From positions 43,269 to 107,268 of the forward strand of contig JAGBEX010000023.1 of assembly GCA_017936765.1 (NCBI GenBank): a stretch of DNA of 64,000 nucleotides. The letters are read 5' to 3'. A model generated the notes under the pieces. That model saw nothing but the letters and a program-made list of their open reading frames with translations. It was not told the DNA's origin and did not search any database. Of this stretch, positions 32,998 through 41,155 are shown piece after piece. This DNA is from Clostridia bacterium (GTDB taxonomy: Bacteria; Bacillota; Clostridia; Christensenellales; Aristaeellaceae). Positions within the stretch are counted from its first letter, which is position 1. Each line of letters starts with the position of its first letter. The translations under genes were made by a program, and so were the position numbers.

Positions 32998-33298
32998 CCA
33001 GGGGCTTTGCCCCTGGACCCCAGCAGAGGGCGCTGCCCTCTGCACTCCTGCGAAGGGTCTTCGACCCTTTCGAAACCCTTTCGGGGATGGCCAACTCGGC
33101 CGTCTCTTTTTGCTTGCCCCGCGTCACGGCGCAACCGTATTTGCGCCGTGACCCCAAAGGAAAACCCATCCTGTATGCTCACACAGGATGGGTTTCGAAA
33201 GGGCTGAAAGCCCTTCGCGGAGTCCAGAGGCAGCGCCTCTGGTAGGGATCCCTAAGGGGCAAAGCCCCTTAGGCGGGTTGTCAGGGCAGCGCCCTGAC
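32998..33298. repeat. Two facing hairpin-string repeats between the GH5 and ABC exporter genes
   Basis: Reading plus from the GH5 stop: CCAGGGGCTTTGCCCCTGG at 32998, then CAGAGGGCGCTGCCCTCTG and GAAGGGTCTTCGACCCTT, then TTTCGAAACCC. Reading minus from the ABC exporter stop at 33281: GTCAGGGCGCTGCCCTGAC (it overlaps the stop codon), two further hairpins, the GAAGGGCTTTCAGCCCTT hairpin, TTTCGAAACCC, a CCCATCCTGT palindrome (33166-33192) and the GTCACGGCGC block (33121-33153). Each string follows its own gene and the two meet in the middle. Confidence 0.85.
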
Positions 33299-35173
33299 GA
33301 GCTGTTGCTTGTTATATTGCAGGGTGTACAGGTGGTGGTACGCACCTTTTTGGTGCAGCAGCTCCTGGTGGGTGCCTTGCTCCAGGATCTTGCCGTGGGA
33401 GAGCAGGATGATGTTGTCCGCGTGCTGAATGGTGGACAGTCGGTGCGCCACCACCAGCATGGTGCCGATGTTCTTCATCTTCTCCAGGGAGTCCTGGATG
33501 AGGATCTCGGTTTCCGTGTCGATGTTGGCGGTGGCCTCGTCCAGGATCATCACGGCGGGCTTGTGGAGGATGGTGCGGGCGAAGGACAGCAGCTGGCGCT
33601 GGCCGGCGGAGAAGTTGTTGCCGCGCTCGCGCACCACCTCGTCCAGGCCGCCCTCCAGCTTGTTGATAAAGGAATCAGCATTCACATACTTGCAGGCGTC
33701 CCAGATCTCTGCATCGGTGAAGCTATCCTCCCGCAGCACGATGTTGGAGCGGATGGTGCCGGAGAAGAGGAACACATCCTGCAGCATCTGGCCAAAGTGG
33801 CGGCGCAGGGAGGAAATCTTGATCTTGCGGATATCGATGCCGTCGATGAGGATTTGGCCCTTCTGGATATCGTAATTCCGGCAGATGAGGGAGAGAATGG
33901 TGGTTTTGCCGGAGCCGGTGGAGCCAACGAAGGCCACCGTCTGCTTGGGCAGCACATGGAAGGACACATCCTGCAGCACCCATTCGCCGGGCTTGTAGCA
34001 GAACCACACGTTGCGGAACTCGATCTCGCCACGGATGGTATCCAGCTCCATGGCGTCGGGTTCGTCCACCACCTCGGGCTGCATATCGAACACGGTGAAG
34101 ATCTTTTCAGCCGAGGCGAAGGCGGATTGCAGCATATTGAACTGCTCTGCCAGGGTCTGGATAGGGTTGAAGAACTTGGACACATACATGTAGAAGGTCA
34201 CAATGGTGCCGGAGGTGATGGCCTGACCCATGAAGGTGGTGTTCTGGATGATGCCCTTGGAACCCAGGTAAAGCAGGCACAGCACCGAGGAGATGTACAG
34301 CACATACACCATGGGGCGGAAGATGCCGAACACGAAGATCTGGTTCTGCTTGGCCTTCTTCAATCGGCTGCTCTTTTCCAGAAACTCGTTCATTTTGGCC
34401 TCTTCCCGGTTGAAGATCTGGGTGATCTTGATGCCGGAAAGGTTCTCGCTCAGGTAGGTGTTGATGTCCGTGGTACCGTCCTTCACCTTGCGGTGTACCG
34501 CACGGGAGAACTTGCGGAAGATCACCGTGAACAGCACCACAAAGGGAACGAAGCACAGAACCATCAGCGTGAGCAGGTAGTTGAGCAGCAGCATGGCGCC
34601 CAGCACGCCCACGATGACGAACACGTTTTTCACCATGGTGACCAGAATGTTGGTGAACATCATGGAAATGGCGTTGGTGTCGTTGGTGACGCGGGTCACC
34701 AGCTTGCCCACGGGGATCTGGTTCAGCTGCTCGTGGGAGAGGCTCTCGATGTGGGTGAACAGGTCCTGCCGCAGGGCGGAGAGGATCTTCTGGCCGGTCT
34801 TTTGCAGGATGATGGCCTGGGCATAGGTGCAGACCATGGAGATCAGCAGCACGCCCACATAGGCTACAACCATCTTGTAGAGCAGCGGCAGGTCAAAGTC
34901 GGCCTTCACCAGCTCCTCGATGTTGCCGATGATCATGGGGGAGATCAGGTCGTAGGCGATGGACAGCAGCATCAGCACCAGCACGATGAGGAACTGCTTC
35001 CAGTAGGGCGTGGCGTATTTCATCAGGCGCTTCAGGATCTCGCCATCGGGCATATGCCGGTCGAAGCCGATGGCCTCCTGCTTGTTTTTCATCATAAGGT
35101 AGGCCACGATGAAGATGATGGAGAACACGCCCACAATGGCGCCCACGATCAACAGGGGAAGATACTCACGCAT
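33281..35173 (-). CDS. ABC exporter half-transporter, subunit 2 (consensus ATPase site residues)
   Basis: A 630-aa type-IV ABC exporter subunit: six-helix membrane domain (about 15-345) fused to an ATPase. The ATPase shows Walker A GSTGSGKTT, signature FSAGQ, and Walker B MILDEATANID with the catalytic Glu. An N-terminal extension with one more hydrophobic segment (YLPLLIVGAIVGVFSIIFIV) precedes the core. It overlaps its partner gene by eight bases, so the two surely form a heterodimer of the BmrCD/TM287-288 kind, exporting drugs, lipids or peptides. ATG 35173 has AGGAGG upstream. The last codons (VRALP) are formed by the hairpin repeat that invades the gene's end. Confidence 0.93.
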   Translation of the reverse strand: MREYLPLLIVGAIVGVFSIIFIVAYLMMKNKQEAIGFDRHMPDGEILKRLMKYATPYWKQFLIVLVLMLLSIAYDLISPMIIGNIEELVKADFDLPLLYKMVVAYVGVLLISMVCTYAQAIILQKTGQKILSALRQDLFTHIESLSHEQLNQIPVGKLVTRVTNDTNAISMMFTNILVTMVKNVFVIVGVLGAMLLLNYLLTLMVLCFVPFVVLFTVIFRKFSRAVHRKVKDGTTDINTYLSENLSGIKITQIFNREEAKMNEFLEKSSRLKKAKQNQIFVFGIFRPMVYVLYISSVLCLLYLGSKGIIQNTTFMGQAITSGTIVTFYMYVSKFFNPIQTLAEQFNMLQSAFASAEKIFTVFDMQPEVVDEPDAMELDTIRGEIEFRNVWFCYKPGEWVLQDVSFHVLPKQTVAFVGSTGSGKTTILSLICRNYDIQKGQILIDGIDIRKIKISSLRRHFGQMLQDVFLFSGTIRSNIVLREDSFTDAEIWDACKYVNADSFINKLEGGLDEVVRERGNNFSAGQRQLLSFARTILHKPAVMILDEATANIDTETEILIQDSLEKMKNIGTMLVVAHRLSTIQHADNIILLSHGKILEQGTHQELLHQKGAYHHLYTLQYNKQQLVRALP

Positions 35174-36950
35174 TGTGATGCTCGCCTCCTTCCTCCTCCA
35201 GCTTTTGCAGATCCACCATGCGGCGATAGCTCTCGCAGGTGGCGTAGAGATCATTGTGCGCACCCACGGCCACCACACGGCCATCATCAATGAAGATCAC
35301 CTTGTCCATCTGCTCGATGGTGGAAATGCGGTGGGCGATGAGGATGGTGGTGCGTCCGGCGCGGGTTTCCCGCAGGTTTTTCAGAATGCTGCGCTCCGTT
35401 TTGGTGTCCACAGCGGAAACGGAGTCGTCCAGGATCAGGATGGGGGCGTTCTTCATCAGTGCGCGGGCAATGGAGATGCGCTGCTTTTGCCCGCCGGACA
35501 CGGTGACGCCGCGCTCGCCCAGGATGGTCTCATACTTGTCGGCAAACTCCTGGATATTGCCGTCCACATCCGCCAGGCGGGCGGCCTGCTGCACGGCGGC
35601 GTCGTCCACCGCATCGCAGGAGAAGGCAATGTTCCGGGCGATGGTATCGCTGAAGAGAAAGTTATCCTGTGGCACATAGGCCGAGGCTTCGCGCACATCC
35701 CGGATGGGGACGCTGTTCACGTCATGCCCGTCGATGAAGATGGTGCCGTCCGGCACATTGTAGGTGCGCAGGATCAGATCCACCAGGGTGGTCTTGCCGG
35801 AGCCGGTCTTGCCCACCAGGCCCACGTTCTCGCCAGCGGTGATGGTGAAGGACACGTTCTTCAGCGCGTCATACTCGCCTTCGGGATAGCGGAAGGTCAG
35901 GTCGCGGAACTCAATGTGACCCTGCACGTCAGTCAGGGGCTGCACGTCGGCGCGATCCACCACATCCTGCTTGGCGTCCAGCAGCTCGCTGATGCGCTTC
36001 AGCGAGGCCTTGCCGCGGCTGGTCATGTCGATCAGTTCGGACACGGCCATGATGGGCCACACCGTGGCGTTGAAGTAGCCGATGAACTCCATCAGCTGGC
36101 CGGCGTTGAACACATTCTCATGCACCAGATAGCCGCCGTAGCCCAGAATGACGCAGATCACGGACTCCACAAACAGCGTTACCAGCACACGCAGCAGCAC
36201 CGAGGCGCGGGTGAAGTCCACATTGGCGTCCTCGTTTTCCCGGTTCAGCTTCTTGAAGGCCCACAGCTCCTTGCCTTCCTTCACAAAGGCCTTGATCACC
36301 GCGATGCCGGAGAAGCTCTCCTGGCTGAAGTCACTCAGGCTGGAGAAGGCCTGCTGGCGGATGTCCCACTTCTTCATCATGTATTTGCCGATCACCGCGC
36401 TCACGCCCAGCAGAAGGAACATGGGGATGAGGGAGAGCAGCGTCATCAGCGGGTTCATCATCCACATCTTGGTGATGGCCATGCTGCCCTGCAAAAGGGC
36501 ATCGAAGAACATCAGAAAGCCGCCGCCATAGCAGTCCTGCACGGTCTCCAGGTCGTTGGTGAACAGGCTCATCAGGTTGCCCACCTTGTTCACCTGGTAA
36601 TACTGGCGGGAGAGATCCTTGGCGTGGCTGAACATACGGTTGCGCAGGTCGGTCTCCACCTTGATGGCAGAGCCGAAGATGCAGATGCGCCACAAGAACC
36701 GCCCGAAGGCCAGCGACATGATGATGCCGATCATGGGCAGGCAGATGCGATCCAGCAGGAAATCCATGTCGAAGGGCAGCTGCACGCCATCCACAGTCAC
36801 ATAGCCTGTGTTCACACCGTTGATCACCATCTGATACAGGTTGGGGATCACCAATTGCAGATAGTCCACCGCCGCCAGGGTGATGAGACCCAGCAGCAGC
36901 CACGGGGCATATTTGATATAATACCGGTTGATATGCTTGCCGAAAATCAT
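35166..36950 (-). CDS. ABC exporter half-transporter, subunit 1 (degenerate ATPase site)
   Basis: A 594-aa ABC exporter subunit with six membrane helices (about 15-310) and an ATPase domain: Walker A GKTGSGKTT, signature VSGGQ, Walker B LILDDSVSAVD. The catalytic Glu after Walker B is Asp here, the mark of the non-hydrolysing site in heterodimeric exporters; the partner encoded next keeps Glu. ATG 36950 follows AAGGAG by six bases; a -10-like TATAAT on the minus strand at 36992-36997 suggests the promoter. The substrate is unknown, and no regulator is adjacent. Confidence 0.93.
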   Translation of the reverse strand: MIFGKHINRYYIKYAPWLLLGLITLAAVDYLQLVIPNLYQMVINGVNTGYVTVDGVQLPFDMDFLLDRICLPMIGIIMSLAFGRFLWRICIFGSAIKVETDLRNRMFSHAKDLSRQYYQVNKVGNLMSLFTNDLETVQDCYGGGFLMFFDALLQGSMAITKMWMMNPLMTLLSLIPMFLLLGVSAVIGKYMMKKWDIRQQAFSSLSDFSQESFSGIAVIKAFVKEGKELWAFKKLNRENEDANVDFTRASVLLRVLVTLFVESVICVILGYGGYLVHENVFNAGQLMEFIGYFNATVWPIMAVSELIDMTSRGKASLKRISELLDAKQDVVDRADVQPLTDVQGHIEFRDLTFRYPEGEYDALKNVSFTITAGENVGLVGKTGSGKTTLVDLILRTYNVPDGTIFIDGHDVNSVPIRDVREASAYVPQDNFLFSDTIARNIAFSCDAVDDAAVQQAARLADVDGNIQEFADKYETILGERGVTVSGGQKQRISIARALMKNAPILILDDSVSAVDTKTERSILKNLRETRAGRTTILIAHRISTIEQMDKVIFIDDGRVVAVGAHNDLYATCESYRRMVDLQKLEEEGGEHHNA

Positions 36951-37030
36951 GAGGTTCTCCTTTGTGTGGGTGATGATTGCACGCAAAGCACATTATACTA
37001 CTTTTTTGTACAATTGCACAGGGGAACATC

Positions 37031-37056
37031 AAAAAAGGCTGCCTTATCGGCAGCCT
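37031..37056 (-). terminator. Terminator of the Na/Pi cotransporter gene
   Basis: An 8-bp stem (AGGCTGCC / GGCAGCCT), a five-base loop and six Ts on the minus strand, 12 bases past the stop at 37068. Confidence 0.9.
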
Positions 37057-37067
37057 CTCTTGCGATA

Positions 37068-38867
37068 TTACAGGGAGATATTCTCCAGGGGCAGGATGTA
37101 CTGCTGGCGGCGGTTCTCCTGCTCGGCCAGGTAGGACTGGTCGCCGGAGGTGTGCAGCTCCTTGAGGTACTCGTGGTGGTTGTTGAGGATGGCCACGTTG
37201 TTCTTGGCCAGGATCAGCATGGCGATGGAGGAACACTGGTCAGCAGCGCGCTCCAGGTAGGTGAGGGACTCCATGAACACCAATCCAGCGTTGATGGAGC
37301 AGGTGCCGGCGCACAGGCGGGCGGTGTGACGATCCTTGAGCAGCAGCACCATATCGTCGATGACCTCTTCCAGAGGCTCGATGCGGCGGGCGGTGGCGTC
37401 GCTGTTGTAGATCAGGGCATCCACCGTCAGGCGCAGGATCTCCTGAATGGCGTCGGACAGCACGTCCAGCTCCTTCTGGGCACCCTCAGAGAAGGCGAGC
37501 TTCTGGTCGGCCATTTTCTTGGCCATTTCATCGAAGTTGGTGGCATAATCGCCCACGCGCTCGATGTTGGGGATGCACTGCATCAGGGTGTTCAGCAGGT
37601 GCTTGTCCTTGGGATTGTCGATGGAGCGGGACAGCTCGATGAGGTAGTTGTCGGCCGTATCGGCAAAGCGATCCAGCTGATCCTCGGTGGCGTTGATATC
37701 ATCGGAGCGCAGCAGGTCGTAGCTCTTGAACTGGGCAAGGCCCAGCTCCACATTCTCCTTGGCGGCCTTGGCCATCACGGCTACGCAATGGGCAGCCTCG
37801 GAAAGGGCGAGGACGGGGGAAATCATCAGCTTCTTGTCCAGGCCGTTCAGCTCGGGGTACTTATTCTCCTTCACCGGATCATCCTTGATGATGGCGCAGG
37901 CCAGCTTCATCAGCAGGCCCGTGAAGGGCAGCAGCACGATGGCGGTGATCAGGTTGAACAGGGTCTGGAAGTTGGCGATCACGCCGCTGTCCACAATGCT
38001 GTTCCACAGGGTGGGCCAGGCGCCGCCCTTCTGCAGGAGGGTCATAACGATCATGAACAGGATAGTACCCACCGTGTTGAACACGATGTGGACAATGCCG
38101 GTGCGCTTGGCGTCTTTGCCGGTGCCGATGGAGCAGACCATGGCGGTGGTGACGCAGGTGCCCAGGTTGATGCCCATGATGATGGGATATACCAGGTTAA
38201 AGGTCATGGCGCCGGTGGAGGACAGCGCCTGCAGGATGCCCACCATGGCGGAGGAGGACTGCACGATCACCGTCAGTACCAGGCCGGTGAGGATGCCCAG
38301 CAGGGGCATATTGGAGAACTGGGCAAGCGCATTTTTGAAGGCTTCGGATTCGGCCAGGGGTTCCACGGCATCGGTCATGGAAAGCAGACCGGTGAACAAA
38401 ACGCCGAAGCCCATGGCGATGAGGCCGCCGTTTTTCAGGCTGTCCCGCTTGATGAACATGATGAGGATGATGCCCAGCACCAGCGCAATGGGCGCCAGGG
38501 TATCGGGCTTGAAGAAGGTGAGAAGGGAGCCGCCGCCCGCATCAATGTCCATCAGACGGATGATCTGGGCGGTGACGGTGGTGCCGATGTTGGCGCCCAG
38601 CACGATGCTCACCGCCTGGCGCATATTCAGGATGCCAGCGCCGATCAGGCCTACCGTCAGCACAATGGTGGCGGTGGAGCTTTGGATAATAGCGGTCACG
38701 ATGGTGCCGGTCAGCACGCCCAGCAGGGCATTCTGGGTCAGTTTGCCCAGGAACTTCTTCAGCGCTTCGCCGGAACCCTGCTTCAGGCCATCGGACATGA
38801 TCTCCATGCCGTAGAGGAACATGGCCAGGCCGCCCAGCAGCTTAATGATCATCAAAATCGTATCCAT
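37068..38867 (-). CDS. Na+/phosphate cotransporter with C-terminal PhoU-like domain (copy 1)
   Basis: A 599-aa NptA/YjbB-type transporter. Two inverted membrane repeats each carry the QSS signature (TAIIQSSTATIV near 60 and TVIVQSSSAMVG near 210) with GANIGTTVT and GINLGTCVTT. From about 345 on is a cytoplasmic PhoU-like helical domain (IERVGDYATNFDEMA). It imports phosphate with sodium, or exports it, at low affinity. A paralogue with the same layout sits at 47640 beside the pst operon. It is monocistronic: own terminator downstream, promoter-like elements and 11-bp-period hexamers upstream at 38924-38962. Confidence 0.93.
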   Translation of the reverse strand: MDTILMIIKLLGGLAMFLYGMEIMSDGLKQGSGEALKKFLGKLTQNALLGVLTGTIVTAIIQSSTATIVLTVGLIGAGILNMRQAVSIVLGANIGTTVTAQIIRLMDIDAGGGSLLTFFKPDTLAPIALVLGIILIMFIKRDSLKNGGLIAMGFGVLFTGLLSMTDAVEPLAESEAFKNALAQFSNMPLLGILTGLVLTVIVQSSSAMVGILQALSSTGAMTFNLVYPIIMGINLGTCVTTAMVCSIGTGKDAKRTGIVHIVFNTVGTILFMIVMTLLQKGGAWPTLWNSIVDSGVIANFQTLFNLITAIVLLPFTGLLMKLACAIIKDDPVKENKYPELNGLDKKLMISPVLALSEAAHCVAVMAKAAKENVELGLAQFKSYDLLRSDDINATEDQLDRFADTADNYLIELSRSIDNPKDKHLLNTLMQCIPNIERVGDYATNFDEMAKKMADQKLAFSEGAQKELDVLSDAIQEILRLTVDALIYNSDATARRIEPLEEVIDDMVLLLKDRHTARLCAGTCSINAGLVFMESLTYLERAADQCSSIAMLILAKNNVAILNNHHEYLKELHTSGDQSYLAEQENRRQQYILPLENISL

Positions 38868-38923
38868 GTGTTTTTCTCCATATCAATACTTGAGTATAGG
38901 GAAATAGAGATGCGTACCCCCCT

Positions 38924-38962
38924 ATGATAAAGAATTTACGTCGTTTTTACAAGCCCTTGACA
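38924..38962 (-). promoter_or_regulatory. Promoter and Pho-box-like repeats of Na/Pi copy 1
   Basis: On the minus strand TTGTAA (38947-38952), a 17-base spacer and TATCAT (38924-38929). The region contains three hexamers at exactly 11-base steps on the plus strand: TTTACG (38935), TTTACA (38946) and TTGACA (38957). Read on the minus strand they give CTGTCAA-N4-TTGTAAA-N4-ACGTAAA, close to an enterobacterial Pho box overlapping the -35. The remainder of 38963-39081 shows nothing recognisable. Confidence 0.55.
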
Positions 38963-39081
38963 GTCGATTTTCGGAGGTTTCGTTGCATCTTGTCGAAACT
39001 CGCGGAAAAATGACCGGATGGCGTGTGATTTTTTCGGCAGGAATCTCCAAAGTGCATGAGAGCAACAAAACGAAAACCACG

Positions 39082-39112
39082 AAAAAGCCCCGGAGGGCCA
39101 TGCCTTCCGGGG
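39082..39112 (-). terminator. Terminator of the MerR-GyrI gene
   Basis: A GC-rich 10-bp stem (CCCCGGAAGG / CCCTCCGGGG with one imperfect pair), a short loop, then CTTTTTC on the minus strand, just past the stop at 39118. Confidence 0.82.
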
Positions 39113-39117
39113 AAAAA

Positions 39118-40089
39118 TCAGGGATTCCTGCGTTTGATGGGGAACATCAGGTCGATTTGCCCATCGGTGCCGTCGCTGGGGTTGCCCAGGTGGGCGGAGC
39201 GAACCCAATTCAGGTGTTCCTCCAGGCAGCCGCCCATGGTGTTTTCGTCCCCACGCCAGTCGATGTCGAACTCCTCGCTTTTCTCCACCCACTGGTTCAA
39301 ATTCCACCAGTATTGGAATTCGGGGAAACGGATGGTCAGCACGGCGTAGAGGCCACCGGGGAAATGCTGCCGGGTGAAGTCCTCCGGCAGGGGAAAATCC
39401 TCGGGGATGGTGACCCAGTCCTCGTAGCCGTGGAGGTCGCCCTCCAACACGCCGGGGTTGGGGTGGTTGAAGCCGAACATCCGGGCATCGGGTTTCGCCT
39501 CATAGAGCTTGCTTTCCTGGATGAAGCGGGAGACCCTGTTGCCCACTACTTCCTCGGGGTCCTTGCCAATGTAGTGGTAGCTGGCCACGGTGCAGGGCGG
39601 CAGATGCACGATGCGCACGTTCAGCTTTTCCTCCAGCACCTGAGAAGCATTGTTCAGATCAGACATGCTTGCTTCCTCCTTGAGATTGGTCTTTGCAGGA
39701 GCAAGCGCTTCGGTCAGCTCGGTCAGCTCCGGGCTGAGCAACAGCACCGGGTCATCGGTGTGGTCGGCCAGGCGCTGCAAAATGTTGCGGATCAGCCCCA
39801 GCGCCTCGGTTTCCTGGTCGATCTGGTCAATGTGCCGGCGGTACACCTCCTGCCTGCGGGAGGGATCCTTCTCCTGCAGGATGACGGCGATGTCCCTGAG
39901 CGGAATGCGCAGCTTGCGCAAAACCAGGATCTGCACCAGGCGGGTCACGTCCTCGGCGGTGTACATCCGGTAGGCGTAGTCCTCCCGGCGGCTGCTGGCG
40001 ATCAGCCCCTGCTTTTCGTAGTAGCGCAGCATCCGGGTGGAAACGCCGCAGGCACGGGAAACCTGGGTCACGGTGAGCAGCTTCTCCAT
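39118..40089 (-). CDS. MerR-family activator with GyrI-like ligand-binding domain
   Basis: A 323-aa regulator of the BltR/BmrR type. The N-terminal MerR DNA-binding domain (1-75) has LTVTQVSRACGVSTRMLRYY and the wing DYAYRMYTAEDV; a coiled dimer helix follows (about 80-120). The C-terminal GyrI-like domain (about 160-323) has RIVHLPPCTVASYHYIGKDP and ends at HLNWVRSA...IDLMFPI, a drug or small-molecule pocket. ATG 40089 follows AAGGAGG. Its promoter (40112-40142) has the 19-base spacer and dyad typical of MerR targets, so it autoregulates. No efflux gene is directly downstream; the ABC exporter at 33-37 kb could be a target, but that is speculation. Confidence 0.92.
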   Translation of the reverse strand: MEKLLTVTQVSRACGVSTRMLRYYEKQGLIASSRREDYAYRMYTAEDVTRLVQILVLRKLRIPLRDIAVILQEKDPSRRQEVYRRHIDQIDQETEALGLIRNILQRLADHTDDPVLLLSPELTELTEALAPAKTNLKEEASMSDLNNASQVLEEKLNVRIVHLPPCTVASYHYIGKDPEEVVGNRVSRFIQESKLYEAKPDARMFGFNHPNPGVLEGDLHGYEDWVTIPEDFPLPEDFTRQHFPGGLYAVLTIRFPEFQYWWNLNQWVEKSEEFDIDWRGDENTMGGCLEEHLNWVRSAHLGNPSDGTDGQIDLMFPIKRRNP

Positions 40090-40111
40090 GCGCTTGCCTC
40101 CTTTCGCATCC

Positions 40112-40142
40112 AGTATAAAGTGCGACACGGTGTCCAAGTCAA
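40112..40142 (-). promoter_or_regulatory. MerR-type promoter/operator
   Basis: On the minus strand TTGACT (40137-40142) and TATACT (40112-40117) are separated by 19 bases, longer than the normal 17. The 11-bp dyad GACACGGTGTC (40124-40134) sits in the spacer. This is the layout through which MerR-family activators twist DNA to activate transcription, here on their own gene. Confidence 0.85.
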
Positions 40143-40963
40143 GGGATGATGTGCAGAATATTTCGCAGGGCGTGGGCAATGCCGTCCTCGTCGCAGGAGT
40201 GGGTCACATGGGCGGCAACGGCCTTCGCCTGGGGGTGAGCATTGCCCATGGCCACGCTGTTGGGACAATGGGAGAGCATCTCCACATCGTTCAGGTCATC
40301 GCCAAAAACGGCGATCTCCTCCCGGCTCAAGCCCAGCTGCTGGCGCACCCGCTCGATGGCCAGGTGCTTGCTGGCCTGCAGGCTGGCCACCTGCATGGTG
40401 CTGCCTCCATCGGTGAGGTAGATGTGTGCCTTGCTGCCGCAGGCGGCTTGCAGGGCAGGGTAGAGGGTCTGCGGCATCAGCTTGCCGGTGGCTTCCAGCA
40501 GGTAGTCGTAATAGATCAGCAGTTTCACGGCATGGTGGGCGGCAAAGTCGTCCAGGGGGAGGATGTCCTCCCGCTTCATGCCCCAGGGCGCTAACATCCT
40601 GTCCGGCATGAAGTGGTTGAAGGCGTGCAGGTCGCCCTCCATGTGCAGGGAGAGCTGCATCCCTTCGTGCTTGGCCACCTCCTCCACGCACAGGCGCACC
40701 GCTTCGGGATCGATGTAGGTGTAGGTGGTCTCGCTGCCCATCACCAGGCAGGCGCCGTTGCTGTGCAGCCCGCCATCAAACAGGGCGGCCACGTCCTCCG
40801 GCCAGCCCAGCTTTTGCGCCAGGCGGGGCGAGCGCGCCGTGGCCATAAAGACCTTCACGCCCTGCTGCTTGCAGCGGCGCAGCGCCTCGATGGTGGAAGG
40901 GAGCAGGGTTTTGCGGGAGGAGAGCAGGGTGCCGTCCAGGTCAAAGAAAAGGGCTTTGATCAT
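40139..40963 (-). CDS. Cof-type HAD phosphatase
   Basis: A 274-aa HAD-superfamily IIB hydrolase of the Cof/YbiV kind, which dephosphorylates sugar phosphates or flavin/pyridoxal cofactors. The nucleophile motif is FFDLDGTLL at the N-terminus; motif II lies in FMATARS; motif IV is AVFGDDLNDVEML near the C-terminus; the C2 cap lies between. ATG 40963 follows AGGAGG by seven bases. Its 3' end overlaps the -35 of the MerR promoter by a few bases. The substrate is undetermined. Confidence 0.9.
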   Translation of the reverse strand: MIKALFFDLDGTLLSSRKTLLPSTIEALRRCKQQGVKVFMATARSPRLAQKLGWPEDVAALFDGGLHSNGACLVMGSETTYTYIDPEAVRLCVEEVAKHEGMQLSLHMEGDLHAFNHFMPDRMLAPWGMKREDILPLDDFAAHHAVKLLIYYDYLLEATGKLMPQTLYPALQAACGSKAHIYLTDGGSTMQVASLQASKHLAIERVRQQLGLSREEIAVFGDDLNDVEMLSHCPNSVAMGNAHPQAKAVAAHVTHSCDEDGIAHALRNILHIIP

Positions 40964-41042
40964 CACATTTCCTCCTTTGCCGGGAAAAACAAAAAGCCGG
41001 AAACCTAAGTTTCCTGTGCGTGGAGCATCACTTGACAAAATA

Positions 41043-41071
41043 AACATACACGCTGTTGACGAAAGTGTCAA
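41043..41071 (-). promoter_or_regulatory. Promoter of the Cof-type phosphatase gene
   Basis: On the minus strand a perfect TTGACA (41066-41071), a 17-base spacer and TATGTT (41043-41048), about 80 bases before the start codon. Confidence 0.72.
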
Positions 41072-41105
41072 TGATTTGTTTCTGACGAAAAAAGTATTGT
41101 AGCTT

Positions 41106-41142
41106 GAAAAAGCGCGCCAACCGGTCGCTCCGGCTGACGCGC
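41106..41142 (-). terminator. Terminator of the pst-pho operon
   Basis: A 13-base stem (GCGCGCCAACCGG at 41112-41124 with 41130-41142, two G-T pairs) followed on the minus strand by a T-run, 14 bases past the phoR stop. Confidence 0.88.
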
Positions 41143-41155
41143 AAAAAATGTTGAG

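Noticed and set aside
33188..38927. Very long open frames opposite the ABC exporter and Na/Pi genes on the plus strand (one over 1200 codons)
   Set aside because: They are the mirror of GC-rich codon use in well-supported minus-strand genes, give low-complexity His/Gly/Gln/Val-rich proteins without domains, and lack ribosome sites.
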